A stretch of DNA of 64,000 nt from Apostichopus japonicus (GCF_037975245.1 NC_092578.1:62001-126000), one strand, 5' to 3'. Shown: positions 1-13,280, counted from the stretch's first letter. Numbers and translations are program-made. Notes: generated from the letters alone by a model not told the origin.

Positions 1-799
1 AGGGGTGATTGGGAGGGGGGCAATATCATTGACCAAACAACTGTATATTGCACCATTTTGCATCTAGAGACTTTTTAAATTGCAATTTTCCGGCAAAGGA
101 AAGTTAGACCCCTCCCCCAGTCCGCGTACAGACAGTCCCGCCTACTTTTCAACTTGACCCACCTACTTCATTTCTTAACAAAAACCTTGCTTTGTCATAT
201 CACCATATGTTAGTTCATTTGTAACTGATGATCCAATCAACCTACTTTGGACTTATTAAAATAACATAGAGCTGTAGAATAAGTTATTAGTATTCAAAGT
301 CGCAGCAGATTTCTAAAAATCTGTGAAGAGGAGATGACCGTTGATCAGTATTAAAAGAAGTGTGTTATAACACCATCACACATGTTAGACCAGTGGTGGT
401 ACTATGGAGAAACTATTATTTTAGGAATTCATTACTCAAAGACAGGGAAGATCTTGGGATTTTCATTGCTAGATATTGCTGGATATCCATACAGTACAGT
501 GCCCTTGGGATCACTGCGATTTTTTCGGGGCATGGTCTTGGGAAATTGCAAAGTCGGGAGTGGTCACACTACTGTACATGTAGGTCAGTGCACGACCTCT
601 AGACGTCACTAATACACAACCCTATTACTTGTTATCGATGAAGTGGTGTGTTGCCGGATTTTGTCAAGGTATTGGTACTACGGGCAAAGGTAATTAAGTT
701 TCATAACTCATCGGGAAGCGATTAGAGGGGTGGGGCGTAGGGTTGTGGGCGCGCGTTTTCATGCAAATGGGAACAATATCAAAAAGTGATGGGTGCGTC

Positions 800-928
800 C
801 TTTTCTAATTTTTCTCTTTCTTCTTTTTCTTTTCCCTTCCTTTCTTCCTCCTCTTTCCCTCCCCCCTCCCGCCCTCTTTCTATTTTCCCTTTTTTCTTCT
901 CTTTTATTTCTCTCCTCGTTTTCTTAAC
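800..928 (+). repeat. polypyrimidine (CT-rich) tract
   Basis: About 130 bp almost entirely C and T (purine-rich on the minus strand), not a simple short-period repeat. Such tracts can form H-DNA triplexes and promote mutation; here that is inference. It generates a spurious Ser/Phe/Pro-rich open frame. Confidence 0.8.
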
Positions 929-1430
929 CAGGGGGCGCCCACAACCCCAACCACCACTAGATATGCGTCAGTGCTATCAACACAAATCCCCGGGCGTCTA
1001 GAATGTGTGATCATCGTCAGGTGTGTATCACGATTCCCATCGAAACGAAACAGATACTCCACATGATCTTGGACAAAAGGCTGAGTTCATAGTACGTACA
1101 GGCTTAACAAGTTAGGTTCTAGGCCTAACTGTAATTAATAACACATTGATTAAAGTGTAATTAAAGGCCTAAGGTTAACTTACGCCTACATGTGTTGTGC
1201 AGCGTGCTAGGCAAAGTTTTTCACTTTCAGCTATTGTTTTCTGGAAGAAACGTAAATAACATTTTTCGTTCTGGTTTAATGAGCGGAATTCTCTGATGAC
1301 AACGTTGGCAACACTCACCTAGCTCGTTCCGAGATTAGAACACTGGTTCAAACCCATCAACAATTGCATATAGAATGAAAGAAAGTATAGTAACGAGCCG
1401 TATAATTAGAGACAATTTCCAATGGGGGTC

Positions 1431-1565
1431 CGAAATCTGATTGGTCGACAGGTGATACGCTCTCACACGGCCCCATATGAAAGTTATAAATCTTAAATTG
1501 TGACCGAATCTGATTGGTCGACAGGTGATACGCTCTCACACGACCCCATATGAAAGTTATAAATC
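1431..1565 (+). repeat. 73-bp tandem duplication
   Basis: Two nearly identical copies, about 1431-1492 and 1504-1565, containing tctgattggtcgacaggtga and ending in catatgaaagttataaatc, with one substitution (ggcccc/gacccc) near the end. The high identity indicates a recent duplication. Confidence 0.85.
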
Positions 1566-2094
1566 AAAAACTTCTTGCAATGTGCAGACGACACTGCCAT
1601 ATATATACGCAAACACATATTTAGTATAAAACGTGCTTAGGCCATAGGCTAAAATTGGTTTTGTATTGTTTTAAAGTAAATAGAACTAGCCTATGTCTTG
1701 CTGTGCGGCCTGATGTTGCCGCCGAAATAAAAATGGAGTTCGTTTCTTTGCCTATCCAAAGTGCAAAGACGAAAGATCTGGGAGACAACAGTTCTACTGT
1801 ATGGCGGTCTAGAGGGAATAGTATTAGTAACAAGCTGTGTGAGGTGATGATAGGCTCAGCGACGTCGCTAGAGGTAGGGGGGGGGGGGGCTCACCCAAAC
1901 TTGGTTAAACTGACGAGAGTTGGAAAATTTTACTGCGACAGTATAAGAATTTCCGACTATCGCACTCTAATTTATCTAGGCCTATTCATATATTCCTGTG
2001 ACTGAGAATGACATCAAAATTGACAAATTTCGGTAAAAATTGACCAAATTTAATCAGTCATATTTATCACGTTTTCTTCGCCACTTCAGTTCAA

Positions 2095-4020
2095 TTTCAA
2101 TTCATTTCTTTATTCCAGTATAAATTATAAAATTTATAAATAGGACACATACAAAATGATACATAAAAGACGTAAACATGTAGGCCTACAAACATTAAAG
2201 CATGAACAAAAATAAATAAAATGGAGGATTACAAGTTTTAAAGATTTAAAGGATTATAACAGAGATTATAAGAACTAATTTTGAATATAAATGGCTGCTC
2301 TGTAGATAAATGAGTTCTTAAAAAGCATAATTCTAAAAGTTGACAAGATAGTAGGATTACGTAGATTGTACTTGTTGGTTCTATTGCACAGAGAGATCAA
2401 CAGTGAAGTGGGTGATCTTTAGAACTTTATGTGTGTTCTTAGCTTGTCTTATGAATTCATTTTTAGCAGCAGTGTTTACTTTACCAACCAGGCTTTCATA
2501 GTCGAGATTAAATATATTTGAGCAGTATTTCAAGAAACTTCTGATTCTTTTCATGTCCTTTTCAAGTAGAAGATGATACAAAACAGGAACTGCATACACA
2601 ATTAATGGCAGAATTGATGAGTTGAAAACCTTATATCTTACATTACAATGACAATAAGGAGTAATGTATGCCAACGTTGATACAATAATACACCTTAGAC
2701 ATCGTTTTATATATATATATGTTTAGTAAAGGTTAACTTGGCGTCAATATCAACTTCAAAGTACATAGTATGAGATACCCGCTCAACAATGGAGCCTTGA
2801 ACATAACTTTTCTGATCCCGGGTATGAATGAGACCTTGATGTTTAATGTTAAGGTTTTCAAAAATTATTTCTTTAGATTTCTTAGGATTAAGCAAGAGGT
2901 TCTTCTGCTCACACAAATTGACCATATTATCAATACATGATTTGAGGTCAGTTTGATTATCAAGGTATGTCTGCTTTGAAATGTTACGGGATATAGCTGT
3001 ATCATCAGCGTACTTAATTACATTAAACCACGGAGAAGAAAGTATATTATCTGTGTATATTGTAAACAGTTACGCAGATAGAGGGGGAATCCCACTGTAA
3101 TATTTGATTCCTCTGAATTACCTTTCTGTAGCTTGACTTGTCGGGACCAGCCTTGTAAAAAATTAACCAACCAATCTATAAGCCATGGTTCATCGATAAA
3201 ACTACACAAACCTTGGATTAAGTGAGTTGGTAAAACCGTATTAAAAGCACTTGAAAAATCTATAATAAAAAAAACTTAAGTGAATGTTTTTGTCCAGAAA
3301 CAACACAATGTACGAGCTTGAGTATAGCATCTGTGCAGGACACGTCTTTTTTGGTACGCAAACTGATTTTTATCACCGTGTGATACGGCCTGCGTCAAGT
3401 ATGGAAATAATAATTTTTGCATACAGTTGAAACCAATGCTGGACATGTCAATTGGTCTAAAATCGTTTACAGATGTTGGAATAGAGATTTTAGGCACAGG
3501 TGATGTTTTAGCATCCTTCCATAGGGACGGAATTGAATTCTCATTTAAATTACATTATATAGATTAGTGAATATGCCAGTGAATTATTCAGAGCAATACT
3601 TGTACACCCACCGTCAGGGAATTTGATCAAAACCAGGCGCAATACCTATTAACAAGTCCAAATTGTCTTTTTACATCTTTCTCTTGCATTACTGGTGGTT
3701 CATGAGTTGATAGGTCTGGAAGTATAAGGGAAATATCTTTGCTCGAAGCATCATTAAAACGTCCAACGTGTGGACTTAATTTTTGGCCAAACTCATCATT
3801 TACCAAGTTTCTATGCTGGTCATCTGGTTTCCGTATTGATTTGAGTAGATCACAGAGAGACTGTTTGTCTGTTGTTACCTTTTGGAAGTATTCAGTCCTC
3901 CTCTTTAACACATATTTATTTCTTTGCCTCTGTAGCCTGTTCCGTAGAGCAGCTTCACCATCATCAATTGCTTCCTTTTCTCTTTCTCCAACTGCTTGAT
4001 CTTATCATCGGCTGGCAATC
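2095..4020 (-). mobile_element. decayed non-LTR retrotransposon (LINE), copy 1
   Basis: Minus-strand reverse transcriptase remnants in several frames. In order: a helical pre-RT region (3911-3627), an RT palm block with SVNDFRPIDMSS and QFAYQKRR (3497-3330), FLQGWSRQVKLQKGN (3190-3110), the catalytic box KYADDTAIS near 3020-2990, then NLLLNPKKSKEIIFEN (2910-2860) and the thumb/C-terminal block LIVYAVPVLYHLLLEK (2610-2560). Stops and frameshifts break it throughout, so it is inactive. The 3' end, near 2095, has the same ttattccagtataaa flank as copy 2 at 50990, which defines the family end. Probably CR1/Rex1-like; the clade is uncertain. Confidence 0.85.
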
Positions 4021-6725
4021 TCTTTCCTTTGGTCTTGGTATCTATTGAACTTCTCGAAAACGTTCTGTGTATCGTGGCATAATTAGAACACTGAAATGAT
4101 CTGACGTAGCTATAGGATGCATTTTCTTGGCAGTGAAGAAACTACAACCTTTAACATACACAGCATCAAAAAGGGTGTTAGATCTTGGGAAGGTGACAAA
4201 CGTCAGAAATTGTATCTCGCGATCCTAATACTCCACCATACAAAACTTTGTATGATTTTCAATACTCTACAAAAATGTATTATAGAACCACTGTACAAAT
4301 AAGTTCAGGAGATATATTGTGTCTATGGTATACAATTAAAACGCTCAATACTAATCGACGGAAGCTTAAAAGTTACATCAACATAAGAAAAAGTTAGACC
4401 CATAAGTTGACATTTTCCAGTAAATTGTTTAGATCAAATCTTATCAAAAATCAGACAAATGTTGGATTGCACAGTTGCTTTAACTGAGTAATTGAACAAT
4501 ATTCTGCGAAATGTTTAATTGACAAATTATCATATCTTGTCAATTGGACATTAGGCTGCAAAATGTAAAATTGTTCAATTGATTCCAACTGAACATTGGG
4601 AATGAAGTGAACAATTGAACATTTTGCAGATAAATGTTATTAAAAAAATATTAAAGGATTAGTTCAGGTGTCTCAAATGTTAATCTTATATGAAAGAGGA
4701 CAATAAAAAAAACACAATAGTGAAGAAATTATTCAAATATCTTCTTCCGTTTAGGAGATATTCAAGTTTAAAGTTCTATCTGATTGTGTAGAAACTGCTA
4801 GAAACTAAAGAGTGATTGATTCAAGCATTAGCAGACAATTACAGCATTAACGAATGATGTACTGTATAATGTGATGCCATCTTGATACATGCTATGTCAG
4901 AAACAAGAAAAAAGGGTGTTTTTTACTACTTCAGTACTAACTGATTAAAAAATTGTAGAGTTAATCCGGTGAAATCTAGATAAATTTGAGTAATTGGATG
5001 TTCCCAGTAAAATTCATACAAAAAATATGTGATATAAAATGTTGGACTGGTCAAAAGTTGTCAACAGATGAATGCATGTATGTCAAATGACACATAAGTT
5101 AAGAAGCATTCTGCAAGTACACTAACTTAAAACGCTTCAATCATTCTGTTGAAACTAGTGCTAATTTACAATATCTTGGATTCACTAAAAGGATGTCCAA
5201 AAGAAATGGTGATATCCAAAACATTCTTTTCAGATTATTTTGCTATAAAATGTTGAAAAGATGAGGGGAAAATTGAGAGCAGTGTGAATGCTTGTAAAAA
5301 AGGAAAGTGTCATAATAGATGCAGTGCTCATCTAGTGTGTCTTATTTAAGCAATATTAAAAAAGATTTTTTTTCGGACGACACTGGTGTTTCAGACATCA
5401 CAAACATGGACGGAAATTTTGAAATGCATTAAATCAAAACGAATGAGTGGAAATGTGTCATGTACATACTGTACTAGTTGAGGTAGTACTTATGCCATGT
5501 ATACTCATAGTAACAAACAGTTATGTGGGTTTTAACATACTTCATATTTAAGTTGCTCCATGATGTTAGTTTACCTGTTTGTGGTCCGATGAGTTGAGAG
5601 TGTCATGTCAGGCCATAGTCTGATGTATTTGTATGACATTTAAACTGTTAAGTTTCATTTTAATTAAAGGAGTTGCTCAGCGGTTATCATCATTCAAGCA
5701 TTACCTGAAAGCAGTATGCAGTACTGATACAAATTTGTGTATTGAGAATTTCTATGAACTCATGCAAGTGAAGTGAAGGGATAACTGACTTGTATTTAAG
5801 ATAATTTTGGTGATGAATAATTATTAAAGTGAAGGCAGAGTTACATATTAAGTTTGTATTCATGTTTCTATTCAACATAACTGGACATTCGTATTAAAGG
5901 TGTATGATCAAGTCGGGTATAGGTTCATGTTTTCTTCACTTGTAACTATTAGCATGTGAGTGAATTGATGGGGGTCCGCTGTATTATTTTAATTATTTTA
6001 TTATGTTTACTTGGAAATATCATAATTGCTGTGTACAGTAAACTTAGTTCAAATGAATTTCCAGGGTTACCATGGTGGGTTCTAATGCAAAATGGTGTTT
6101 TGGGATAATAGTCCAATTGAAGATTGATTGCTATTTATTAATTATTTAATTAAAAAGTGTGCAAGGAAGCGTATTGTAAATTGTTTTTATTCATGTTTAA
6201 TTTTATCTTGTTTAGGGGCTGCTCCATTACTGTTTTCTTTGCTGCCAGTTCATCTTGGTTCGGGCGTGTCGGTTTTTGGAATTTATTGCAACTAAACAAC
6301 TTTGACGGTCTTCTGTTGTCATAAGCTTGGCTTGTCCAACTCAAGATTGCTCCTCCAGGCCCTCATATAATAATTTACTACAATTGGTGTCAGAAGTGGG
6401 GTCTCCATCAGCCGCCCAGTGGGAAAAGAGGAGGAAGTGTCATTAGCAGTCAGAGAACCAGTTGAGCAGCCTCGGACCACTGTGTTGAGTTGGTTCTAAC
6501 AGCGTGGCATGTACAAGTAAGAGGTTTCAATTTATATTTAAGCCAACCCTGATATTTCTGAGTGGTTAGAGGTCAATCATAAATTGGGTTGTTTTAATTG
6601 TTACAAGTCTAAAAGTTAAGTTAAGGGGTCTGCCAGTTTTATTTAATTAGTAGACTGTATTAGTCAAGGAGATTTCAGTTTGGGCTGAGAGCGTTGTATG
6701 TTAAGTTTTCCTGTATTTACAAATT
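4021..6725. other. AT-rich non-coding stretch
   Basis: No gene recognised. Contains an imperfect inverted repeat around 4495-4635 (arms built on ctgcraaatgttyaattg) that could be a small foldback element, and a possible LTR-retrotransposon primer-binding region at 6384-6401. Otherwise nothing stands out. Confidence 0.5.
6384..6401 (+). mobile_element. possible LTR-retrotransposon primer-binding site
   Basis: TTGGTGTCAGAAGTGGGG, three bases after a ...CTACA end, resembles the start of the internal region of many Ty3/mdg4-type elements in animals (an LTR ending in CA followed by TGGTGTCAGAAGTGGG). No gag or pol can be followed downstream before the minisatellite at 6726, and the LTR start is not identified. 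At most a truncated remnant. Confidence 0.35.
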
Positions 6726-8505
6726 GGCTCATCCATAGTACTTTGCAGCTTGGATAAAATACAATAGCTCATCCCTAGTACATTGCAGCATTGATGCATA
6801 CAATAGCTTATTCCTAGTACTTTGCAGCATTGATGCATTCAATAGCTCATCCATAGTACTTTGCAGCGTGGATAGAATACAATAGCTTATCCCTAGTACA
6901 TTGCAGCATTCATGTATTCTATAGCTCATTCCTAGTACATTGCAGCATTGATGCATACAATAGCTCATCCATAGTACTTTGCAGCGTGGATAGAATACAA
7001 TAGCTTATCCCTAGTACTTTGCAGCATTGATGCATACAATTGCTTATTCCTAGTACTTTGCAGCATTGATGCATTCAATAGCTCATCCATAGTACTTTGC
7101 AGCGTGGATAGAATACAATAGCTTATCCATAGTACATTGCAGCATTGATGTATTCAATAGCTCATCCCTAGTACATTTCAGCATTGATGCATACAATAGC
7201 TCATCCATAGTACTTTGCAGCGTGGATAGAATACAATAGCTTATCCCTAGTACTTTGCAGCATTGATGCATTCAATAGCTCATTCCTAGTACATTGCAGC
7301 ATTGATGCATACAATAGCTCATCCATAGTACTTTGCAGCGTGGATAGAATACAATAGCTCATCCATAGTACTTTGCAGTGTGGATAGAATACAATAGCTT
7401 ATCCCTAGTACATTGCAGCATTGATGCATTCAATAGCTCATTCCTAGTACATTGCAGCATTGATGCATACAATAGCTCATCCATAGTACTTTGCAGCATT
7501 GATGCATTCAATAGCTCATCCCTAGTACTTTGCAGCATTGATGCATTCAATAGCTCATTCCTAGTACTTTGCAGTGTGGATAGAATACAATAGCTTATCC
7601 CTAGTACATTGCAGCATTGATGCATTCAATAACTCATTCCTAGTACTTTGCAGCATTGATGCATACAATAGCTTATCCCTAGTACTTTGCAGCGTGGATA
7701 GAATACAATAGCTCATTCCTAGTACATTGCAGCATTGATGCATACAATAGCTCATCCCTAGTTCATTGCAGCATTGATGCATTCAGTAGCTCATATCTAG
7801 TGCATTGCAGCATTGATGTATTCAATAGCTCATTCCTAGTACCTTGCAGCATTCAATAGCTCATCCCTAGTACTTTGCAGTTTGGATAGAATACAATAGC
7901 TTATCCCTAGTACATTGCAGCATTGATGCATTCAATAGCTCATTCCTAGTACATTGCAGCATTGATGCATACAATAGCTCATCCATAGTACTTTGCAGCG
8001 TGGATAGAATACAATAGCTTATCCCTAGTACTTTGTAGTGTGGATAGAATACAATAGCTTATCCCTAGTACATTGCAGCATTGATGCATTCAATAGCTCA
8101 TTCCTAGTACATTGCAGCATTGATGCATACAATAGCTCATCCATAGTACTTTGCAGCATTGATGAATTCAATAGCTCATTCCTAGTACTTTGCAGCATTG
8201 ATGTATTCAATAGCTCATCCCTAGTACTTTGCAGCATTGATGCATTCAATAGCTTATCCCTAGTACTTTGCAGCGTGGATAGAATACAATAGCTCATCCC
8301 TAGTACTTTGCATCATTGATGCATTCAATAGCTTATTCCTAGTACATTGCAGCGTGGATAGAATACAATAGCTTATTCCGAGTACAATGCAGCATGGAGA
8401 GAATACAATAGCTTATTCCTAGTACATTGCAGCGTTGATGCATTCAATAATTCATCCCTAGTACTTTGCAGCGTGGATAGAATACAATAGCACATACACT
8501 GCAGC
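6726..8505 (+). repeat. 39/40-bp minisatellite (about 45 copies)
   Basis: Tandem units of two interleaved types: one built on gcattgatgcattcaatag (39 bp), the other on gcgtggatagaatacaatag (40 bp), both followed by cttatccctagtacattgca-like sequence. Because 39 is divisible by three, open frames of 70-90 codons appear on both strands; these are artefacts. The array lies downstream of the FERM gene. Confidence 0.95.
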
Positions 8506-8989
8506 AGGGATGACATATGAGCAATTCCTAAATCCTGGTATAACAATAAATCCTGGTTGTCCTACCAAACAAAGGAATAATACAATGGCTCAAATGAAGT
8601 ACTTCAAATGTAAGTTAGTTTCCTTTTATTTCATACATGGGTGTGTCATCGACAATGGAAAGAGTATAATAATTAAACCAGCACCTTAAATTAACAGACA
8701 AGAGGAGAATGCCTCATTCCATAGCAGTGTTGTTCAACCAAATACATATTGTGTAATAGTAAATAACAACAATTGATTTGTGGGCCTGTTATATGATAAA
8801 CTACCACTTGACAGGAATACAAGAAGCCATCGTCAAACCTGTTCAAAAGGCTAGAACATTCACCTGCTACCCAAATACCAATTGAGATGTGAATTTAAAA
8901 CAAAGAACCTTAGGTTTCTGGTTTAGGACCAATGTCAATGTTTGTGAACACTATGATTGGATGCAGTTGAGTTAAAGTCCCGAGTTCTT

Positions 8990-9830
8990 CTGATAGGATG
9001 GAGGTTCCTTTTGGGTAAAACTACAGAGCTGTTTGGACCAGATCTAGTTTCGAACATTTCATGCAATATTTACTTTGAGATAATTACAAGGTTTCAAAAT
9101 TGGATCTCTGGTAACCTAAAAAGAACCATGACTTTGACAGGAAGCTACTGATTTTGTGTACTTACTATGGTAGAGCTGTATCAAATATAAAGTTCATCTA
9201 AGCTTTACTTTTCAAGCTATGGAAGTTACAAGGCTTTCAGACATGACCTCTAGTGACCTCACATTTGATCTCTACAAGAACAATAGATAGTTTGTTCCCA
9301 TTCATTTGGATTCACAAGCCAAATATTGAGTTTATTCAAGCTTTTGCAGTTATCAATTTTAAAAGTTATTCAGTCTTTGACCTCTGGTGACCTTGAGCAA
9401 CCTTTGATCTCAAAAAAGACAATTAATAAGGTGGATCTACATGCCATGTAAGAAGTTCATCATGTTTTGTTTTTGAAGTTACCATGTTTAGAACACTTTC
9501 CGACTTTGACTTCCTCTTGACCTGAAATGACCCTTGACTTCTATAGGACCCCCATGGTCCTTCCACGCACTACACTAAGATGGATCCAAACACTAACACA
9601 TAATGAAATTCATTTAAGCTTTGTTTGAAGTTATAAAGTTTACAAGATTTTCAGACTTTGATCTCTGGTGACAACATATGCCACTTAACCTCCACAGCAC
9701 AAGTAGGGATCTGGATAAGGTGAACCCACAATTCAAGTATGAAGTTTAGCCACCATGTTAGTTTTGAGTTGGCAAACACATACATGCCTTCACCTTCCCT
9801 CAGATTCCTTTTGCCTTCATCAAGGAACAA
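8990..9830 (+). repeat. dispersed TGACC-rich repeat, copy
   Basis: Recurring motif tgacctctggtgacc spaced by ~120-150 bp with aagttcatctaagctttac, ending in a potential hairpin gattccttttgccttcatc / aaggaac and an A-run. The same family recurs at 16780, 41620, 45830, 53400, 59850 and 60110-62680. No coding capacity seen; transposon class unknown. Confidence 0.75.
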
Positions 9831-11332
9831 AAAAAAGAGTTTGTTCGGTATGATCACTCAGTATTTTTAGAACCTCCAAATACTGTTGGTCTGATAACTT
9901 TGGTTTTAGATTTAAAATCAATTTAAAAGAATGTGTGTAGATATTTCAACCACCAGTATCACCTAAATGTAGATTTTCTTTGTAATCAATTCAAGTGAAC
10001 TTAATGCAAATGACAAGGAACAATGCATCTTACCAACAGTACTGCTATCACTGCATAACTGTTTAATTTTTATGTGTATTTGTTTGTCATCAGATTTGCA
10101 TTCCTTGCTGTACAGTAACAATAACGAGTGTATCTAGTATTAAAGTCGTCATAAAGGTCTGCAGAAAAAATTTGAAAAATCAAGTTTCTGTCTTTTAATA
10201 ATGGCAAAACAAACCCACAGCTAACATCTGACTTGAAACAAATAAACATGTCCCCTAAAACTCACACCATGTACAACTTATTCATTTCTGGAAAATATCC
10301 ATTATATTACAAGAAAAATGATTTAAAAGAGTATTTAGTTGAGTTATATCATTGATTATCCATCTACATAATTACATCATTGAACAAAATAGTAGTAGAA
10401 ATGAGAACAAATGACATAATTTCAAAGAATTTGATTTATACAGTTTAAAGACAATTATACACTAAAATATATTAATGTGTGAGTGTTGAAGAAAACGTTT
10501 CAAACACTATGAAGTACTGAAGGGTGAATACAAAATGCAGTATATTACTCTAGCGAGAACAACAATACAAGTAACATAAGAGGTACACAACAGGAAAGTA
10601 GCAGAATAGGTCCCAAACAGCTAGACTGTGTATTCAGGACAGTTAAAACTGAAAAGTACAGGATGAATCTAAACATTTGACCCAATTGATTCTCTTATTT
10701 GTACAATGGAAAGTCATCCCATTGTCCCTCCCCTCCCACCCCCTTCCCTTTTAAAAATATGTGATTCAAACAAAACAGTTATCTATATTTCTAGAAAATT
10801 TCTCACTCCAAGAATTTGGACAAGATGCAAACTTTAATAACACTGTAAAACGAAAAGTATCCTTAGATCAACAGTTCAAATGTGTGCTAACTTGAAAAAT
10901 TACCAGTAACAGACATAACTGATTACGTTTTCAGAAATGGTATAATTTTTTAAGGAATACTATTTATAGAGCTTTTAAAAGATATACTAATCTGGATGTA
11001 CATCCTACATGAACAAGTGGGAGATCAGTAAGTAGTTAAAAATGTTAAATATATACAGACACTTGAGTAATCATGGCCATCACTGTCGTGAATTCTAGGA
11101 AGCAGCTAACATAATTCTTAGCAAGACAGGATTACTGTCAATCCTTTTGAAATATCATAAAAAAGAAACTGATCTGTTTTGGCATTCTTCAAATGAAATA
11201 TGCTGAAAAAAGCACTGAGTTGGAAAAGTTAACCAATTCCTCAAATTACACCAAATTGCAAAAATTACAGAGGCAACAGGAAATATATTACAAATGCTTA
11301 CAAGGTCATGCCTTTCTTTAATCTCATCATAT
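9830..11332. other. AT-rich 3' flank, no gene
   Basis: Unique-looking AT-rich sequence with no recognised coding, RNA or mobile feature. It could be 3' flanking DNA, or 3'UTR if the terminal-exon candidate at 11407-11333 is real. Confidence 0.5.
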
Positions 11333-11407
11333 TCAATTTTGGTTCCAATTTATTTTCCAGAGTTCATTGAATGCTACAATGTTATCACTGATCAGAAGGT
11401 CTTTTAT
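11333..11407 (-). CDS. speculative alternative terminal exon
   Basis: After a good acceptor (ttgttttgttccag) an open 24-codon segment encodes IKDLLISDNIVAFNELWKIN, then WNQN and TGA. Entry in phase 0 would fit splicing from the exon ending …SGNLQ at 18425. The segment holds an AATAAA (11354-11349), so it could equally be only 3'UTR near a polyadenylation site. No homologue is recognised. Confidence 0.2.
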   Translation of the reverse strand: MKDLLISDNIVAFNELWKINWNQN

Positions 11408-11497
11408 CTGGAACAAAACAAAGTATGATAAAAAGTCTTGAACAGTACATGAAGTTATGACAGAAATTATTTGGTCTAATTTATACTGACAAAATTT

Positions 11498-11503
11498 TTT
11501 ATT
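11498..11503 (-). terminator. candidate AATAAA polyadenylation signal
   Basis: First AATAAA hexamer on the minus strand downstream of the stop at 13476. A second lies at 11354-11349. Either could end the FERM-gene transcript; which is used cannot be told from sequence. The 32-bp minisatellite would then be transcribed in the 3'UTR. Confidence 0.35.
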
Positions 11504-11689
11504 TTCAACAATTAAAATGATAATTAAATGACTTTGCTGAACATATAATCAATTATTATTTCATTACTGCATTTCAAAAGATTTATCCTGTACAAATGTC
11601 AAATTTGGTGGTTAAAACATACAAATTGACATTAAAAATTAACTAACAAACAAATATAAGAGCAAGATAAAATACATGGTACATAGTAT

Positions 11690-12255
11690 AACAACATGAC
11701 AACAATAAATTGATAGCATAACAACATATTACAATAATAAATTGATAGCATAACAACATGTTTTCATAATAAACTGATAGCATAACAGCATTTTATCATA
11801 AAAAACTGATAGCATAACAACATATTACAATAATAAATTGATAGCATAACAACATATTACAATAATAAATTGATAGCATAACAACATATTACAATAATAA
11901 ATTGATAGCATAACAACATATTACAATATTAAATTGATAGCATAACAACATATTACAATAATAAATTGATAGCATCACAACATGTTTTCATAATAAACTG
12001 ATAGCATAACAGCATTTTATCATTAAAAACTGATAGCATAACAACATATTACAATAATAAATTGATAGCATAACAACATATTACAATAATAAATTGATAG
12101 CATAACAACATATTACAATAATAAATTGATAGCATAACAATAAATTACAAAATAAATTGATAAAAGAACAACATGTTATAATAATAAGTTGATAGCATAA
12201 CAGCATGTTATCATAATAAACTGTTAGATAACAGCATGTTATAATTATAAACAGA
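11690..12255 (+). repeat. 32-bp minisatellite (about 17 copies)
   Basis: Tandem copies of a 32-bp AT-rich unit: aataaattgatagcataaca followed by acatattacaat. Some units carry a tttcataataaactgatag variant, forming a short higher-order alternation. Lies between the FERM stop codon and the first AATAAA, so probably in the transcribed 3'UTR. Confidence 0.93.
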
Positions 12256-12989
12256 TGGCATAACATGAGTGGATATTAAATAGAAAAGATGACAAAATTA
12301 CATTAATATTGTATAATTATAAAATATGCTGATAATTAATATAATATCAAAAATTACATGCCATTGTTTGAATGCTGTCCCATTTGACCAAGAAGAGCCA
12401 TGAATACATTAATAATTTTTAAAGATTTTTGAATACATTTTAAGGCACCAATTGCTTTCCCCAACCCTGAGTAATTATTGTTGTTTCAATGCTGCTTTTC
12501 TTATAATCATCAGAGGTTGTGTTCATGAGTAGAAACTTGAAGGATCCTGTAAGATAGTTACCTTGTACACACTTCCTTAAACAGGATGCAAATCTTTTGC
12601 AGCACTTGTATAATTAAAACTTGGTTCACAATTTCAAACTCAATTCTGGGAAGTATCACATACCTAAGGTATAAGTTATTAATTATGAATACTTCTATAT
12701 CCCTTTCGTTTTCCTTTTCTGCTGGCATTAGCAGTCATTTTCAAGTCAATTTTGAATGGTTTCTGTAGACTAACATTAACATCTGTGGCAGCAGTTATCG
12801 GCCGCTGATAATAAGTGAGTAGGGCCGTGCTGCTCAATGTTACAGAACCAAATTATATTAACTTAACAGTAGTCTGGCTTCCTTCCAGAGGTAAAGTGAT
12901 AAGAAAGTAGTGTTGTATATGTTGTCCATAAGATACAGAATAAGGCTTTAACTAACAACCTCTGCTATTGACGTTTACCTGCTAATATT

Positions 12990-13280
12990 ATGTCATGAAT
13001 AACTTGATGTATCACTCACATAAGTAATATGGTTGATTTCACTTCCATACACCAAAATTAAATACCTTTCCATAAAGGATTTTTTATCTATCCACTTCCA
13101 TACACTAGTGGTGCAGAACAATTCACTGGTATACAACTGATAACTACTCAATTCACTTTCATAAACTAGTACAACTAATCGATTCACTCACACAATCAAT
13201 TACTAATCAATTCACTTCCATACACTAGTAGTATGGAACAATTCACTCCAATGCAACAAGTATTGGTGATTTTTTCATTT
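12990..13280 (+). repeat. degenerate tandem repeat (attcacttccatacactag)
   Basis: Several diverged copies of a ~60-65-bp unit containing aattcacttccatacacta and an aactaatcgattcactcac variant. Located about 200 bp past the stop codon, within the presumed 3'UTR. Confidence 0.65.

Larger units (their letters stand above)
1..2094. other. non-coding, no gene recognised
   Basis: No convincing coding region on either strand; short open frames here have no recognisable similarity and no splice context. The stretch holds a pyrimidine-rich tract, a tandem duplication and a 13-bp G run at 1877-1889. It lies beyond the 3' end of the FERM gene. Confidence 0.6.

Noticed and set aside
6729-8297. Cysteine-containing repeat frames (MHQCCNVLG…)
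   Set aside because: Present on both strands and in several frames of the 39-bp minisatellite; artefact of periodicity.
6726-8505. CRISPR array
   Set aside because: Whole units repeat without unique spacers, in an intron-rich animal genome.
12430-12640. Open minus-strand segment with acceptor- and donor-like edges
   Set aside because: Joined to neighbouring candidate exons every frame meets a stop; no similarity recognised.
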